Shown here in pieces: positions 1-11,102 of a stretch of DNA of 11,102 nt (its first letter is position 1; each line of letters begins with the position of its first letter). A program made the position numbers and the translations under genes. The notes beneath the pieces were generated by a model, which was given only the letters and a program-made list of their open reading frames with translations, was not told where the DNA came from and did not search any database. Source of the DNA: Botryococcus braunii (taxonomy: Eukaryota; Chlorophyta; Trebouxiophyceae); contig KV908360.1 in NCBI GenBank assembly GCA_002005505.1, positions 768,354 to 779,455 on the forward strand. Reading direction: 5' to 3'.

Positions 1-209
1 AATGTCTTAGTGAAGGTAGTTACATTGTACTAGTTCTGACTAGCACAAAAGCGCAGAGGCGCTGTGCGTTACCTTTGAATATCCCTAATCCTTGACTGTG
101 TTGATTTATTGGATGGAAACAGAAACAGAAGAGTAAAGCTGCACAACATACTTGCAGGCAACCTTCTGATGCATATGAAATACAACTTGAGAAAGGAAGA
201 AGAACGCAC
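1..209 (-). other. U1-C intron 2 (partial)
   Basis: After the GTGCGT donor the sequence is AT-rich and shows no match to the next U1-C exon. Nothing else is recognisable. The acceptor and remaining exons must lie left of the window. Confidence 0.7.
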
Positions 210-251
210 CTTGTGCTTGTATCCTGTGTTGTGTTGCTTTCGAACCACAGG
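210..251 (-). CDS. SNRPC: U1-C exon 2
   Basis: Fourteen codons between a polypyrimidine/tgcag acceptor and donor GTGCGT. It supplies the two zinc-binding histidines (H24, H30). Its reading frame joins exon 1 in phase 0 to restore HDSP.VRKQH. Confidence 0.94.
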
Positions 252-520
252 CTGCAACCAAGAAACACACACCAACATCAGAACGTCCCATATCAGAATC
301 CTATTTCAATCACAGTCTTAAGCAATCCTTGGCTGAGCTTGTGCGCCCCTGGCCACAGTGGGAACCTCAAGGACTTCTAGTCACAGGTTCACTTCGCAAA
401 CCAGGAAACAAGTCATGTCCTTGACAGCATCAACCGTTGCAGGTCCAGTTCCATGATCAGGGAATGTACCGAGTCGTGCGTAAGATAAGTATCGCAGTAA
501 TCACAATAGTACCGCGGCAT
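210..520 (-). CDS. SNRPC: U1 snRNP protein C (U1-C), 5' part, exons 1-2
   Basis: U1-C is a small zinc-finger subunit of the U1 snRNP that stabilises pairing of U1 snRNA with the 5' splice site in the nucleus. Exon 1 (520-470) runs from ATG, giving [17 protein letters not shown], and stops at donor GTACAT. Exon 2 (251-210) follows a tttcttggttgcag acceptor, reads [14 protein letters not shown] and ends at donor GTGCGT. The join is phase 0, and the 218-base intron is GT-AG. The 31 residues carry the whole CCHH finger (C6, C9, H24, H30) with the family's usual start and spacing. The expected next exon (plant U1-C continues ANVR..YYQQFE) is not present between 209 and 1, so the gene continues off the left edge. 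Family recognition is from the near-invariant motif. The RKQHN.GYKHK wording is plant-like rather than animal-like. No frame damage is seen. Confidence 0.95.
470..520 (-). CDS. SNRPC: U1-C exon 1
   Basis: Seventeen codons from the start ATG (520-518) to TCG before donor GTACAT. It encodes the two zinc-binding cysteines, C6 and C9. The start matches the usual MP(R/K)(Y/F)YCDYC beginning of the family. The exon ends at a codon boundary. Confidence 0.95.
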
Positions 521-1068
521 CAGCAGTCGAGTAAATGGATTCGATTTCAATCTTTACAAAGAATATGTCATTGGGAGCCACCCATAAGGGACCTTCCAGT
601 TTCAGAACCAGTGTTCCGCAGCGCAGATCTTGCAGAGGAGCTACACGGTGCAAGTTGCGCGAATGAAAATCCACGCTCGAAAAACAAAAAACGATAAATA
701 ATGCACAAAGTCGTTGGAAGCATCTACTGGAACCTCAGTGGTTATCCGCGAGGAACCGCCCGTGATGGTACGATCCCCGCTCAGACGCCCTCCATGGCGG
801 CTGTACTGTCACGGCCGGATACCGGACCGATGGAGGCGCGTACCCAGGGATAACCGTGGGAGAGCGCGGGATACCCAGGAAAGGAAGGAAGGAAGATTAC
901 ATCCAAAGACCAGCCACTAGGGCTGAAGAGGACGGCAGTACAATGAATGACCCATATCTTAGCCAACTAAGGTCGCACAGCACCTGGGAGAGTGAGGTAG
1001 CTCTCCAATGCTCTAGTCACAAATTTATCATCAATAGGTATGACCATAATATACCAACACCATATTGC
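521..1068. promoter_or_regulatory. U1-C 5' flank with a GC-rich, CpG-containing segment
   Basis: About 550 bases upstream of the U1-C start codon before the first minisatellite. The stretch at roughly 735-885 is richer in GC and CpG than its surroundings, which would suit a promoter or 5'UTR region. No TATA box, initiator or exon could be defined. This is positional inference only. The plus-strand ATGGCGGCT at 794 opens only about 19 codons. Confidence 0.3.
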
Positions 1069-1311
1069 AAGTCATGATCATCACCGGGTAAGCAAATGTC
1101 GCCATCTCACAAGTCATAACGTATAAGCAAACGTCGCCATCTCGCAAGTCATCACCATGAACTCAAACGTCGCCATCTTGCAAGTCTTGACCGTCACCCG
1201 TGTAACCAATGTCACCATCTTGCAAGTCATGACCGTCACCAGTGTAACCAATGTCACCATCTTGCAAGTCATGATCATCACCGTGTAACCAAATGTTGCC
1301 GTCTTGCAAGC
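1069..1311. repeat. 42-bp minisatellite, about six copies
   Basis: Six head-to-tail copies, each starting AAGTCAT and ending CATCTTGC or a variant. The two central copies (from about 1186 and 1228) are nearly identical at 42 bp. The outer copies have small deletions (35-36 bp). Because 42 is divisible by three, the array leaves minus-strand frames open that look like a 14-residue repeat protein (DLQDGDIGYTGDGH). These frames have no gene support. Confidence 0.9.
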
Positions 1312-1500
1312 ACGATACACTGTACTTCCAGGTACAATATATAGTGTACCTCCGGCGCACCGCGCTGTTGCTCAACGGAGGCCCTCACTATAACCAGACC
1401 CCCCGCAGGAAAGCGGTAGCTTTCAACTCTATAGGGTTCCAGCAACCAATCCAGCATGCCGGCCCACTTCAGGCCGCACCCCGTAAGGGAATGGGGAATG
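1312..1500. other. Unique spacer, no gene seen
   Basis: Spacer between the 42-bp array and the G-rich tract. A short imperfect palindrome (AGGTAC ... GTACCT, 1330-1351) flanks an AT core. No exon or known motif is recognised. Confidence 0.4.
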
Positions 1501-1560
1501 GGTATGGGGGAATGGGGATGGGGGGGGGGGGGGGAGGTGGGGGGAAGGGAATGGGGCTTC
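1488..1560. repeat. G-rich tract with uninterrupted poly-G
   Basis: Repeats of GGGGAATGG and GGGGATGG lead into a run of G around 1520-1533 and then GGTGGGG. The plus strand has many G-runs of four or more at short spacing, a composition compatible with G-quadruplex formation. It could equally be a slippage-prone simple tract. Confidence 0.75.
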
Positions 1561-1960
1561 CTGCTTGGGGCTTAAGGACCCAATTAACGTGCAGCCCCAC
1601 TTCTCGTGCTGTGTCCTAAGGGCAGCTTCCTGCTTAGGACTTAGGGATCCAATCAGCACGCAGCCCCATTTCACGTGCCGCGGCCGTGCCCTAAGGGAAG
1701 CTGTCTGCTTGAGGTCCAAGGAACCCATCAGCGTGCGCCCGAAGCGAAGCTTCCTGCTTAGGGTCCACTCTTAGAAGACCCAATCCTTAGACCTGACGGA
1801 CCCAACCAGTGCGCGCCCTAAGGGAAGCTCCTCGCTTAAGCGTCGTGCTTAGCTTTGAAGAACCCAATCAGAGTGCAGCCCCAGCCCCATTTCACGTACC
1901 TAGGGCTCCATGAACCGATCAGCATATAACCCCACGTGCACTTCACGTGCGGGCAGGTCC
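1551..1960. repeat. Degenerate ~75-80 bp minisatellite, about five copies
   Basis: Diverged tandem units share, in order: AAGCTTCCTGCTTAGG, a GACCCAATCAG block, then GCAGCCCCATTTCACGTG and GCCCTAAGG. Copies start near 1551, 1622, 1698, 1748 and 1826, with a remnant near 1907. Lengths vary through internal deletions, pointing to an older array than the 32-44 bp arrays to its right. Confidence 0.8.
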
Positions 1961-1991
1961 CCTTCAGTGAAGCGTCTCGATCTCCAGTGAT

Positions 1992-2165
1992 GGGGCTCAT
2001 TAGATAGACACCCTGATCAGACAGGGGGTCATCAGATAGAAACCCTGATCAGATAGGGGCTCATTAGATAGAAACCCTGATCAGATAAGGCTCATTAGAT
2101 AGAAACCCTGATCAGATAGGGCTCATTAGATAGAAAGCCTGATCAGATAGGGGCTCATTAGGAAT
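1992..2165. repeat. 32-bp minisatellite, about five copies
   Basis: Tandem units of GGGGCTCATTAGATAGAAAC followed by CCTGATCAGATA, with one- or two-base changes in the G-run. Each unit holds a TGATCA palindrome. No coding signal. Confidence 0.92.
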
Positions 2166-2265
2166 GACTCCTGAGTACGTATATATAGATCCCAGGCCTG
2201 ATCATTACCAGGGTGTGTGCTTTGTGAATAGCGGGACCCAAGCAGGCTCCATAGACTCTCCGGTG
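2166..2265. other. Short spacer between minisatellites
   Basis: About 100 bases that include a TATATATA stretch and a first TAGACTCTCCGG motif leading into the next array. No gene is seen. Confidence 0.4.
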
Positions 2266-2503
2266 GTTCCCATTGATTCCTTGATATATCCTATACAGAT
2301 TCTCCCAAGGTTTCCATAGATTCCTTGATATATCCTATATAGACTCTGCGGAGGTTCTCATTGTATCCTTGATATATCCTATATAGACTCTCCGGAGGTT
2401 CCCATTGATTCCTTGATATATCCTACACAGACTCTGCAGAGGTTCCCATTGAATCCTTGATACATCCTATATAGACTCTCCGGAGGTTCCCATTGATTCC
2501 TAG
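2266..2503. repeat. 44-bp minisatellite, 5.3 copies
   Basis: Units begin at 2266, 2310, 2354, 2398 and 2442 with a fixed 44-base period, then a partial copy. The consensus is GTTCCCATTGATTCCTTGAT, then ATATCCTATATAGACTCTCCGGAG. The regular period and low divergence indicate recent amplification. The AGACTCT core recurs in the neighbouring arrays. Confidence 0.93.
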
Positions 2504-2690
2504 ACAGGAGTCAATAGGAGAGTCTGTATAGTCTATGGGAGTCAAATAGAAGAGTTCATCGGGTCCACATCAGGAGTCCGTGGGAGCCAATAGGAGAGTC
2601 TACTTGAGTATAGGTTTCAGCTGGAGAGTTTATGGAGGCTACACATAGGAGTCTTTGGGAGAGTTAAGGGGAGAGTCTAGACTCTCCTAT
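2504..2690. repeat. Inverted minisatellite block (GAGTC..AATAGGAGAGTCT units)
   Basis: Irregular units contain GAGTCAATAGGAGAGTCT and variants. This is the reverse complement of the unit of the large array at 2889-3310; for example 2508-2525 is an exact 18-base reverse complement of 2996-3013. The block therefore lies in opposite orientation to its relative. Confidence 0.85.
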
Positions 2691-2703
2691 TTACCTTTTA
2701 CAC

Positions 2704-2843
2704 ATCTGTACGCGGAGACTGAATATACACAGTCTGTGATCTGTACGCGCAGACTGGGTATATGCAGTCTATCATCTGTACGCACAGACTGAATATATAC
2801 GGTCTATGATCTGTAGGCGTAGACTGAATATATGCAGTCTACG
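2704..2843. repeat. 35-bp minisatellite, four copies
   Basis: Four consecutive 35-base units of ATCTGTACGCGCAGACTG, then AATATATGCAGTCTATG. Each unit contains GCAGACTG and CAGTCT in opposing orientation, so each could form a small hairpin. Confidence 0.92.
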
Positions 2844-2888
2844 GGAGTCAGGAGGAGAGCCTATAGAGTCTACAGCTACGTAGCTGGA

Positions 2889-3310
2889 GACTCTGTAAAT
2901 ACACTCTCCTGTTGACTCAAATAGACTCTAGTAGACACTCCTGTGAATCAGATAGACTCTAGTAGACTTTCCTCTTGACTCGATTAGACTCTAGTAGACT
3001 CTCCTATTGACTCGAATAGACTATGGTAGACTCTCCTGTTGACTCGATTAGACTCTAGTAGACTCTCCTCTGGACTCGATTAGACTCTAGTAGACTCTCC
3101 TATTGACTAGAATAGACTCTAGTAGACTCTCCTGTTGACTCGATTAGACTCTAGTAGACTCTCCTGTTGACTCAAATAGACTCTAGTAGACTCTCGTGTT
3201 GACTCAAATAGACTCTAGTAGACTCTCCTGTTGACACGAATAGACTCTAGTAGACTCTCCTGTTGACTCGATTGGACTCTAGTAGACTCTCCTGTCGACT
3301 CGAATAGACT
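2889..3310. repeat. 32-bp minisatellite, about thirteen copies
   Basis: The longest array in the window. The consensus is GACTCTCCTGTTGACTCG followed by ATTAGACTCTAGTA (32 bases), alternating between ..TTGACTCGATTAG.. and ..TTGACTCAAATAG.. variants. There are no unique spacers, so it is a tandem satellite and not a spacer-containing array. CTAGTAG and AGACTCT cores are shared with the arrays to its left. Confidence 0.95.
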
Positions 3311-3459
3311 CTAGAGATTAGATCTAGTTGACTCTCCCACAGACTCTCTCCAAGCTGTCCTCTTTAATCCTGGGGATCCACAGCGCCGAAGGCCCGTAGA
3401 CTCCTCCCATTCTTAAACAAAAGAAAAAAATGAAAAATAAACACCTATCGATAGCTCTA

Positions 3460-3630
3460 GAAGAGGCTATGGCTCTAGATGAACCTGTAGATTCCAGATA
3501 TCTCATCTATGCATCCGAGCCTTCCACCTGTCTTCCAGCTACGGAAGAGGCTATAGCTCTAGATGAACCTTTAGATTCCAGATATCTCATCGATGCATCC
3601 AAGTGCTTCCATCGGCCTTCCACTCGAAAC
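3460..3630. repeat. 84-bp direct duplication
   Basis: Two copies of an 84-base unit start at GAAGAGGCTAT (3460 and 3544). Both contain AGCTCTAGATGAACCT and ATTCCAGATATCTCAT. The copies differ at a handful of sites. As 84 is divisible by three, a short plus-strand frame stays open through both, but neither start context nor homology supports a gene. Confidence 0.85.
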
Positions 3631-3784
3631 ATATAGGGGTACCCCTAGATGTATCGAAAGTAGGTTAGGATTTCTTAATAATAAAAAAGGCGTGTGTGAA
3701 ACATTTGCAGCTTCGAAGCAGAGTGATTCGAATTTTCCTTTCTTCGATACATGAATTGTGGGCTGACAGCACATGGCAGCCTAG

Positions 3785-8505
<4,721 letters not shown>

Positions 8506-8840
8506 CTCTCAGCCTCTACAAAGTTGACCCTTCTTTTGACTTTGGCGCTCGAGATGCCTGTCCCCTCGACTCAGTGTGAGCAGATTCTAGATACCGTACC
8601 GGCACGAAAAGATACAACACGGGGCGATTTCGCAGTTGACTCTATCTGCGAATCCGTCCGCGACAATCGCGAGAAATGCCCCCCTGCCGTGATTCCCCTC
8701 ATTTTTGTTTAGCATATCCTCTTCACTGCGAGCCATGCGAAGGCTGCCTTCTGCTTATCGTCTTGTTAAGGCTGCCTTCTGCTGGTCGTCTTTTTTTAGT
8801 TGATATAACGCAGTTGCATCGAGGATCTCGCTGTCATAGT
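8506..8840 (-). promoter_or_regulatory. FHA gene 5' flank, presumed promoter
   Basis: Directly upstream of the start codon. On the transcribed strand, near 8660-8680, it contains TTCTCGCGATTGTCGCGGAC, two closely spaced CGCG elements. Further upstream (about 8739-8798) is a two-copy repeat of AAGGCTGCCTTCTGCT plus CGTCTT. No TATA box is evident. Role inferred from position only. Confidence 0.4.
8739..8798. repeat. 27-bp direct duplication AAGGCTGCCTTCTGCT..CGTCTT
   Basis: Two adjacent copies, differing at TAT/GGT and GTT/TTT. Each contains the near-palindrome AAGGCTGCCTT. It lies upstream of the FHA gene. Confidence 0.85.
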
Positions 8841-9425
8841 TGATAGGCAAAGTGCAGGATTCGCCTCTTGCCATTCAAAGCTTGGGTCTTGTTAGGGGAT
8901 ATGAGGCTGTTAATTTTATTTCCCAGACATATGAAATTATTATTTTTCTCTTCTCTTCATGTCCGGTGACCGCGCCTGGCTTCTACAGCCGGTTTGATTG
9001 GTTTAGTTATACTCAAGGACGATCAGATGCAGTGAACACTTTCCTGGAAAGCATGGGATTCTTCTTAAAACTAAGGGTGGCTGCTGACTTCCACTGGGTC
9101 CAAATAAACAGTCGAATGTACAACTGACAGTGAATCAAAGGGCTTGTTCTGCAGATAAGCACGAAGGAGAATAGATCAGCTCTTGTGCCCTTGGAGAGGC
9201 AGAGCAACCTTACGATCAGATGAAGGGTTGCCAAACACAACTGGAAGGGTAGCAGAAAATTTTATTCTTGGAACTTCAGTCTTACATCTCCTCGTGCTCT
9301 TGCCCGGTCTTTACCATATAGATAAGAATCCCCTGCTTCTGGACCTCGTCTTCTACTTCCGACGAATACAAATTAGCATGAGCCTACAAAGCTTGGACCA
9401 CCTTTTGGCTTTTCTGACTTGCGCA
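8841..9425. other. Intergenic region between MSH2 and the FHA gene
   Basis: About 585 bases with no exon recognised on either strand. The minus strand carries tgtaa (near 9283), a candidate algal-type polyadenylation element for MSH2. Open frames of 75-95 codons on both strands show no motif or splice support. Confidence 0.45.
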
Positions 9426-9610
9426 TTTACAGTTGCCGGCCTTTGGATGGCATGTACAGTTGCCACTTAAACGATGCGCAGCACAGTTGCCACCTTCGGA
9501 TGCATATGTACACTTGCCACCTAAGGGTGCGGATGTACACTTGCCACCCCGAAGGATGCGTATCTACAGTTGCCAAGTGAGTAAGTACACCTTGCCACCC
9601 GAAGGATGTA
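9426..9610. repeat. ~33-bp minisatellite, about six copies
   Basis: Tandem units share GTACA(G/C)TTGCCACC and (T/C)(T/G)AAGG(A/G)TGCG(T/G)AT. Copy length varies between about 25 and 36 bases. It is downstream of the MSH2 stop, so may lie in the MSH2 3'UTR or flank. Confidence 0.85.
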
Positions 9611-9733
9611 CACTTCTCTCTTCTTCTCTTTCTCTCCTCTCTCTTCTCTCTCTCTCCTTCTCCACAGTCGTCTCTCTCATCTCTCTCTCTCTCTCTCATC
9701 TCTCTTCTCTCTCTCTCTCTCCCCCCCCCCCCA
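9611..9733. repeat. (CT)n microsatellite with terminal poly-C
   Basis: About 110 bases of CT-rich repeat ending in a C12 run directly next to the end of the MSH2 coding region. On the MSH2 sense strand it is (GA)n preceded by G12. Confidence 0.92.
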
Positions 9734-9746
9734 CCCCCCTCCGGGC

Positions 9747-9965
9747 TCAGGCTTCAGCAAGCAGCAGCCCGAGGCGGGGAGGCGGTTGGAGTCCTCCCGC
9801 ACCGCTCGTAGGAGTCCCGGACCTGGGGCCACCGCCCCTCGGCAGCTAGCGTCCAGGGGCATGGCGGCAAAACTCCTCAGGAAGGAAGCGCGCCCAAAGC
9901 GGCCCGCCTCCGCCTCTTGCTCGGGGTCGACCCGCCCTCTTGCTTGCGGCTCGCCCCTCACCTCC
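9747..9965 (-). CDS. MSH2: MSH2 last exon
   Basis: One frame carries GRVDPEQEAEAGRFGRASFL and RSFAAMPLDA; the next carries LAAEG..PQVRDSYE; then the first frame again carries VREDSNRLP. The order matches the plant MSH2 C-terminus (RA..FL..FAAIPLD then VR.....E.D). At least two one-base breaks (about 9850 and 9815) separate the pieces. The start follows one of several AGs between about 9955 and 9978. Confidence 0.78.
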
Positions 9966-10600
9966 TCACCCTTTGAAACAAGAACTAGATGTTGAAAACC
10001 ACAAAATCCAGGGAAACAATAACGAATAGAAAATAAAAAGAAACCCCCCCCCTGGGGAAAATTTAAAAGGGGGGGAGAAAAAACCCAAAAAAAACCGCTG
10101 GGGGATGAGGGGAGAAAAAAAAGAACAGGCGAAAAAAAATCTGGGGGGGGGGGGGGGCAAGGGCTCCCTTAAGGCACCAAAAGGACGGCCGCTGAAAGCA
10201 ACAGGCAAATCAGCAAACCACTCTTTATATTAAATATTTATATTAAATCAAACACGGCGTACACAGTTAGGATACGGTGACTTCCGTTCGGGAGTAAATC
10301 GGTTCCTAAAACTCTTAAAAAACTACAACCAAAAAATAAAATCGGTTCCTTTAACTACAATTTAAAAAAAAAAAACAAAAAAAAAAAAAAAAAAAAAAAA
10401 AACTACTATCCCAATAAGGGAGGCCAGCCTTGGCCACCACCATTTCCCCAACCAGCCTTAAACGAGGCGAACCCCACAACATTAAACATAATGGACCTTT
10501 CCATTTGTGTTCTCATCTTCTACCTTTCTTCAAAAACCCCCAAAACCGGGACACAGACGAAGCCAACGATGCCAACAAAGCATAAGAAAGAGCTAGGGAC

Positions 10601-10684
<84 letters not shown>

Positions 10685-10802
10685 GGGAGGGGGGGGGAGA
10701 AAATTTCAGGTAGTAAAAAGTCAAAAACCTGGAACTGCTCCCTGCAAGGGGGAGGTACGCGATCCTTGGGGGGGGGGGGGGTTGACCTCCTAGGAAAAGG
10801 AA

Positions 10803-10883
<81 letters not shown>

Positions 10884-11102
10884 GAGGGAATCCTCAACTT
10901 CGGCATCTTTAGCAGCAGGGTCGGAAAAGTCCTCCAGCTCGGCGGCCTTCTCGCGGGCCAGCTGCACTACTTCCGGCGGGAAGTTGGCAAACTCGGCCAA
11001 CATGGATGCCAAAGGACTGGTCGCAAGGACCCTCCACTTGATATAACATTGTAAGCTTGCGAGAGGCATCGTCAATGGCTGTGGAACATGCAAGTTGGCA
11101 AC
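9747..11102 (-). CDS. MSH2: MSH2 mismatch-repair ATPase, C-terminal part, two exons, frame-broken
   Basis: MSH2 pairs with MSH6 or MSH3 to recognise mismatches and insertion loops in nuclear DNA. The right-hand exon (11102 to about 10887) reads VANLHV, KLTMLYQV, CDQSFGIHV, then AEFANFPPEVVQLAREKAAE and LEDF: the ATPase-domain end and helix-turn-helix of MSH2 with plant-type wording. The left-hand exon (about 9965-9747) reads RASFLRSFAAMPLDA, matching plant FLKEFAAIPLDKM, then LAAEG, QVRDSYE and REDSNRLP. The protein normally ends a few residues later; TGA at 9756 or 9749 are candidate stops. Frame breaks are needed near 11085, 10997, 9850 and 9815, and one codon is missing near 11028. All are one-base changes in or next to short base runs. 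No such break occurs in the FHA or U1-C exons. Consensus error is the simplest reading, pseudogene the alternative. The 5' part is outside the window. Confidence 0.88.
9966..10600. other. MSH2 intron, homopolymer-inflated sequence
   Basis: Between the two MSH2 exons. The stretch 9990-10170 and much of 10290-10400 consist of alternating homopolymer runs (A-runs, C9, G7, A8, G15, A21 and similar), unlike anything else in the window. It looks like poor base calling. 10171-10290 and 10400-10600 look like ordinary DNA with no exon recognised. Confidence 0.55.
10601..10698. repeat. (GA)n microsatellite with poly-G end
   Basis: About 80 bases of GA repeat with occasional AAG interruptions, then GGGGGGAGGGGGGGGG. 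It lies within the MSH2 intron and is strand-reversed relative to the (CT)n at 9611-9733. Confidence 0.95.
10805..10882. repeat. Poly-G tract, 78 consecutive G
   Basis: Uninterrupted G from 10805 to 10882, beside the MSH2 exon, preceded by a shorter G-run (about 10769-10780). Either an extreme genuine homopolymer or a base-calling/assembly artefact. Confidence 0.95.
10887..11102 (-). CDS. MSH2: MSH2 penultimate visible exon
   Basis: Homology runs from the right edge to LEDFSDPAAKDAEVEDS. The frame shifts near 11085 (one T short) and 10997 (one G extra). The true 3' end is unclear: homology fades at about 10900, where a weak GTTGAG donor (10898) exists, and the poly-G tract begins at 10882. 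The proline string encoded by the poly-G is not MSH2 sequence. Confidence 0.85.

Noticed and set aside
109..697. Plus-strand frames of 70 and 86 codons
   Set aside because: Antisense shadows of U1-C exons 1 and 2, which have motif and splice-site support on the other strand.
1114..1375. Minus-strand 14-residue repeat proteins (about 70 codons)
   Set aside because: Produced by the 42-bp minisatellite; lacks splice or start support.
2889..3310. CRISPR-like regular 32-bp repeat
   Set aside because: Units are contiguous with no unique spacers, and the surrounding genes are eukaryotic. It is a minisatellite.
3430..3636. Plus-strand 68-codon frame with a 28-residue repeat
   Set aside because: Follows from the 84-bp duplication being divisible by three; no splice sites, motif or homology, and it is antisense to the local genes.
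9433..9995. Plus-strand Ser/Leu-rich frames of 129-138 codons
   Set aside because: Antisense to the last MSH2 exon and driven by the (CT)n repeat.
10593..10886. Proline-rich extension of MSH2 through the poly-G tract
   Set aside because: The frame runs from real MSH2 codons into poly-G and (GA)n. MSH2 has no such domain, so the exon must end before the tract or the tract is artefactual.

Overview
Eukaryotic nuclear DNA with three intron-containing genes, all on the minus strand, separated and interrupted by minisatellites, microsatellites and homopolymer tracts. The coding signal is split into exons of 33-104 bases, so the long open frames in this window are nearly all repeats or antisense reads. 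A green alga or other green-lineage organism is the best guess: the U1-C zinc finger and the MSH2 C-terminus have plant-type wording ([23 protein letters not shown]), and the middle gene begins with an acid-free, Ala/Arg/Ser-rich leader like a plastid transit peptide. The species was not identified.

Layout from right to left, which is the direction of transcription. (1) 11102-~9747: the 3' part of MSH2, a DNA mismatch-repair ATPase, seen as two exons around an intron filled with poly-G, (GA)n and homopolymer-inflated sequence. Both exons are broken by several one-base shifts that look like consensus errors or decay. (2) 9746-8506: an intergenic region with a (CT)n tract, a ~33-bp minisatellite and the presumed promoter of the next gene. 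(3) 8505-3785: a complete gene for a small protein with one FHA (phosphothreonine-binding) domain, pieced together from seven exons with GT-AG introns and compatible phases. It gives 161 residues with the proximal last exon (4744-4817) or 171 with a duplicated distal last exon (3785-3888). A partial duplicate of exon 3 with its own 3' splice site also lies in intron 2. (4) 3784-521: about 3.3 kb of nested minisatellites (42, ~78, 32, 44, 35, 32 and 84 bp units), some inverted relative to each other. (5) 520-1: the first two exons of U1 snRNP protein C, complete for its CCHH zinc finger and running off the left edge.

The genes do not form a pathway: mismatch repair, a probable plastid phospho-signalling adaptor and pre-mRNA 5' splice-site recognition are simply neighbours. 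The main result is the reconstructed FHA gene with its two alternative C-terminal exons and its repeat-driven exon duplications.
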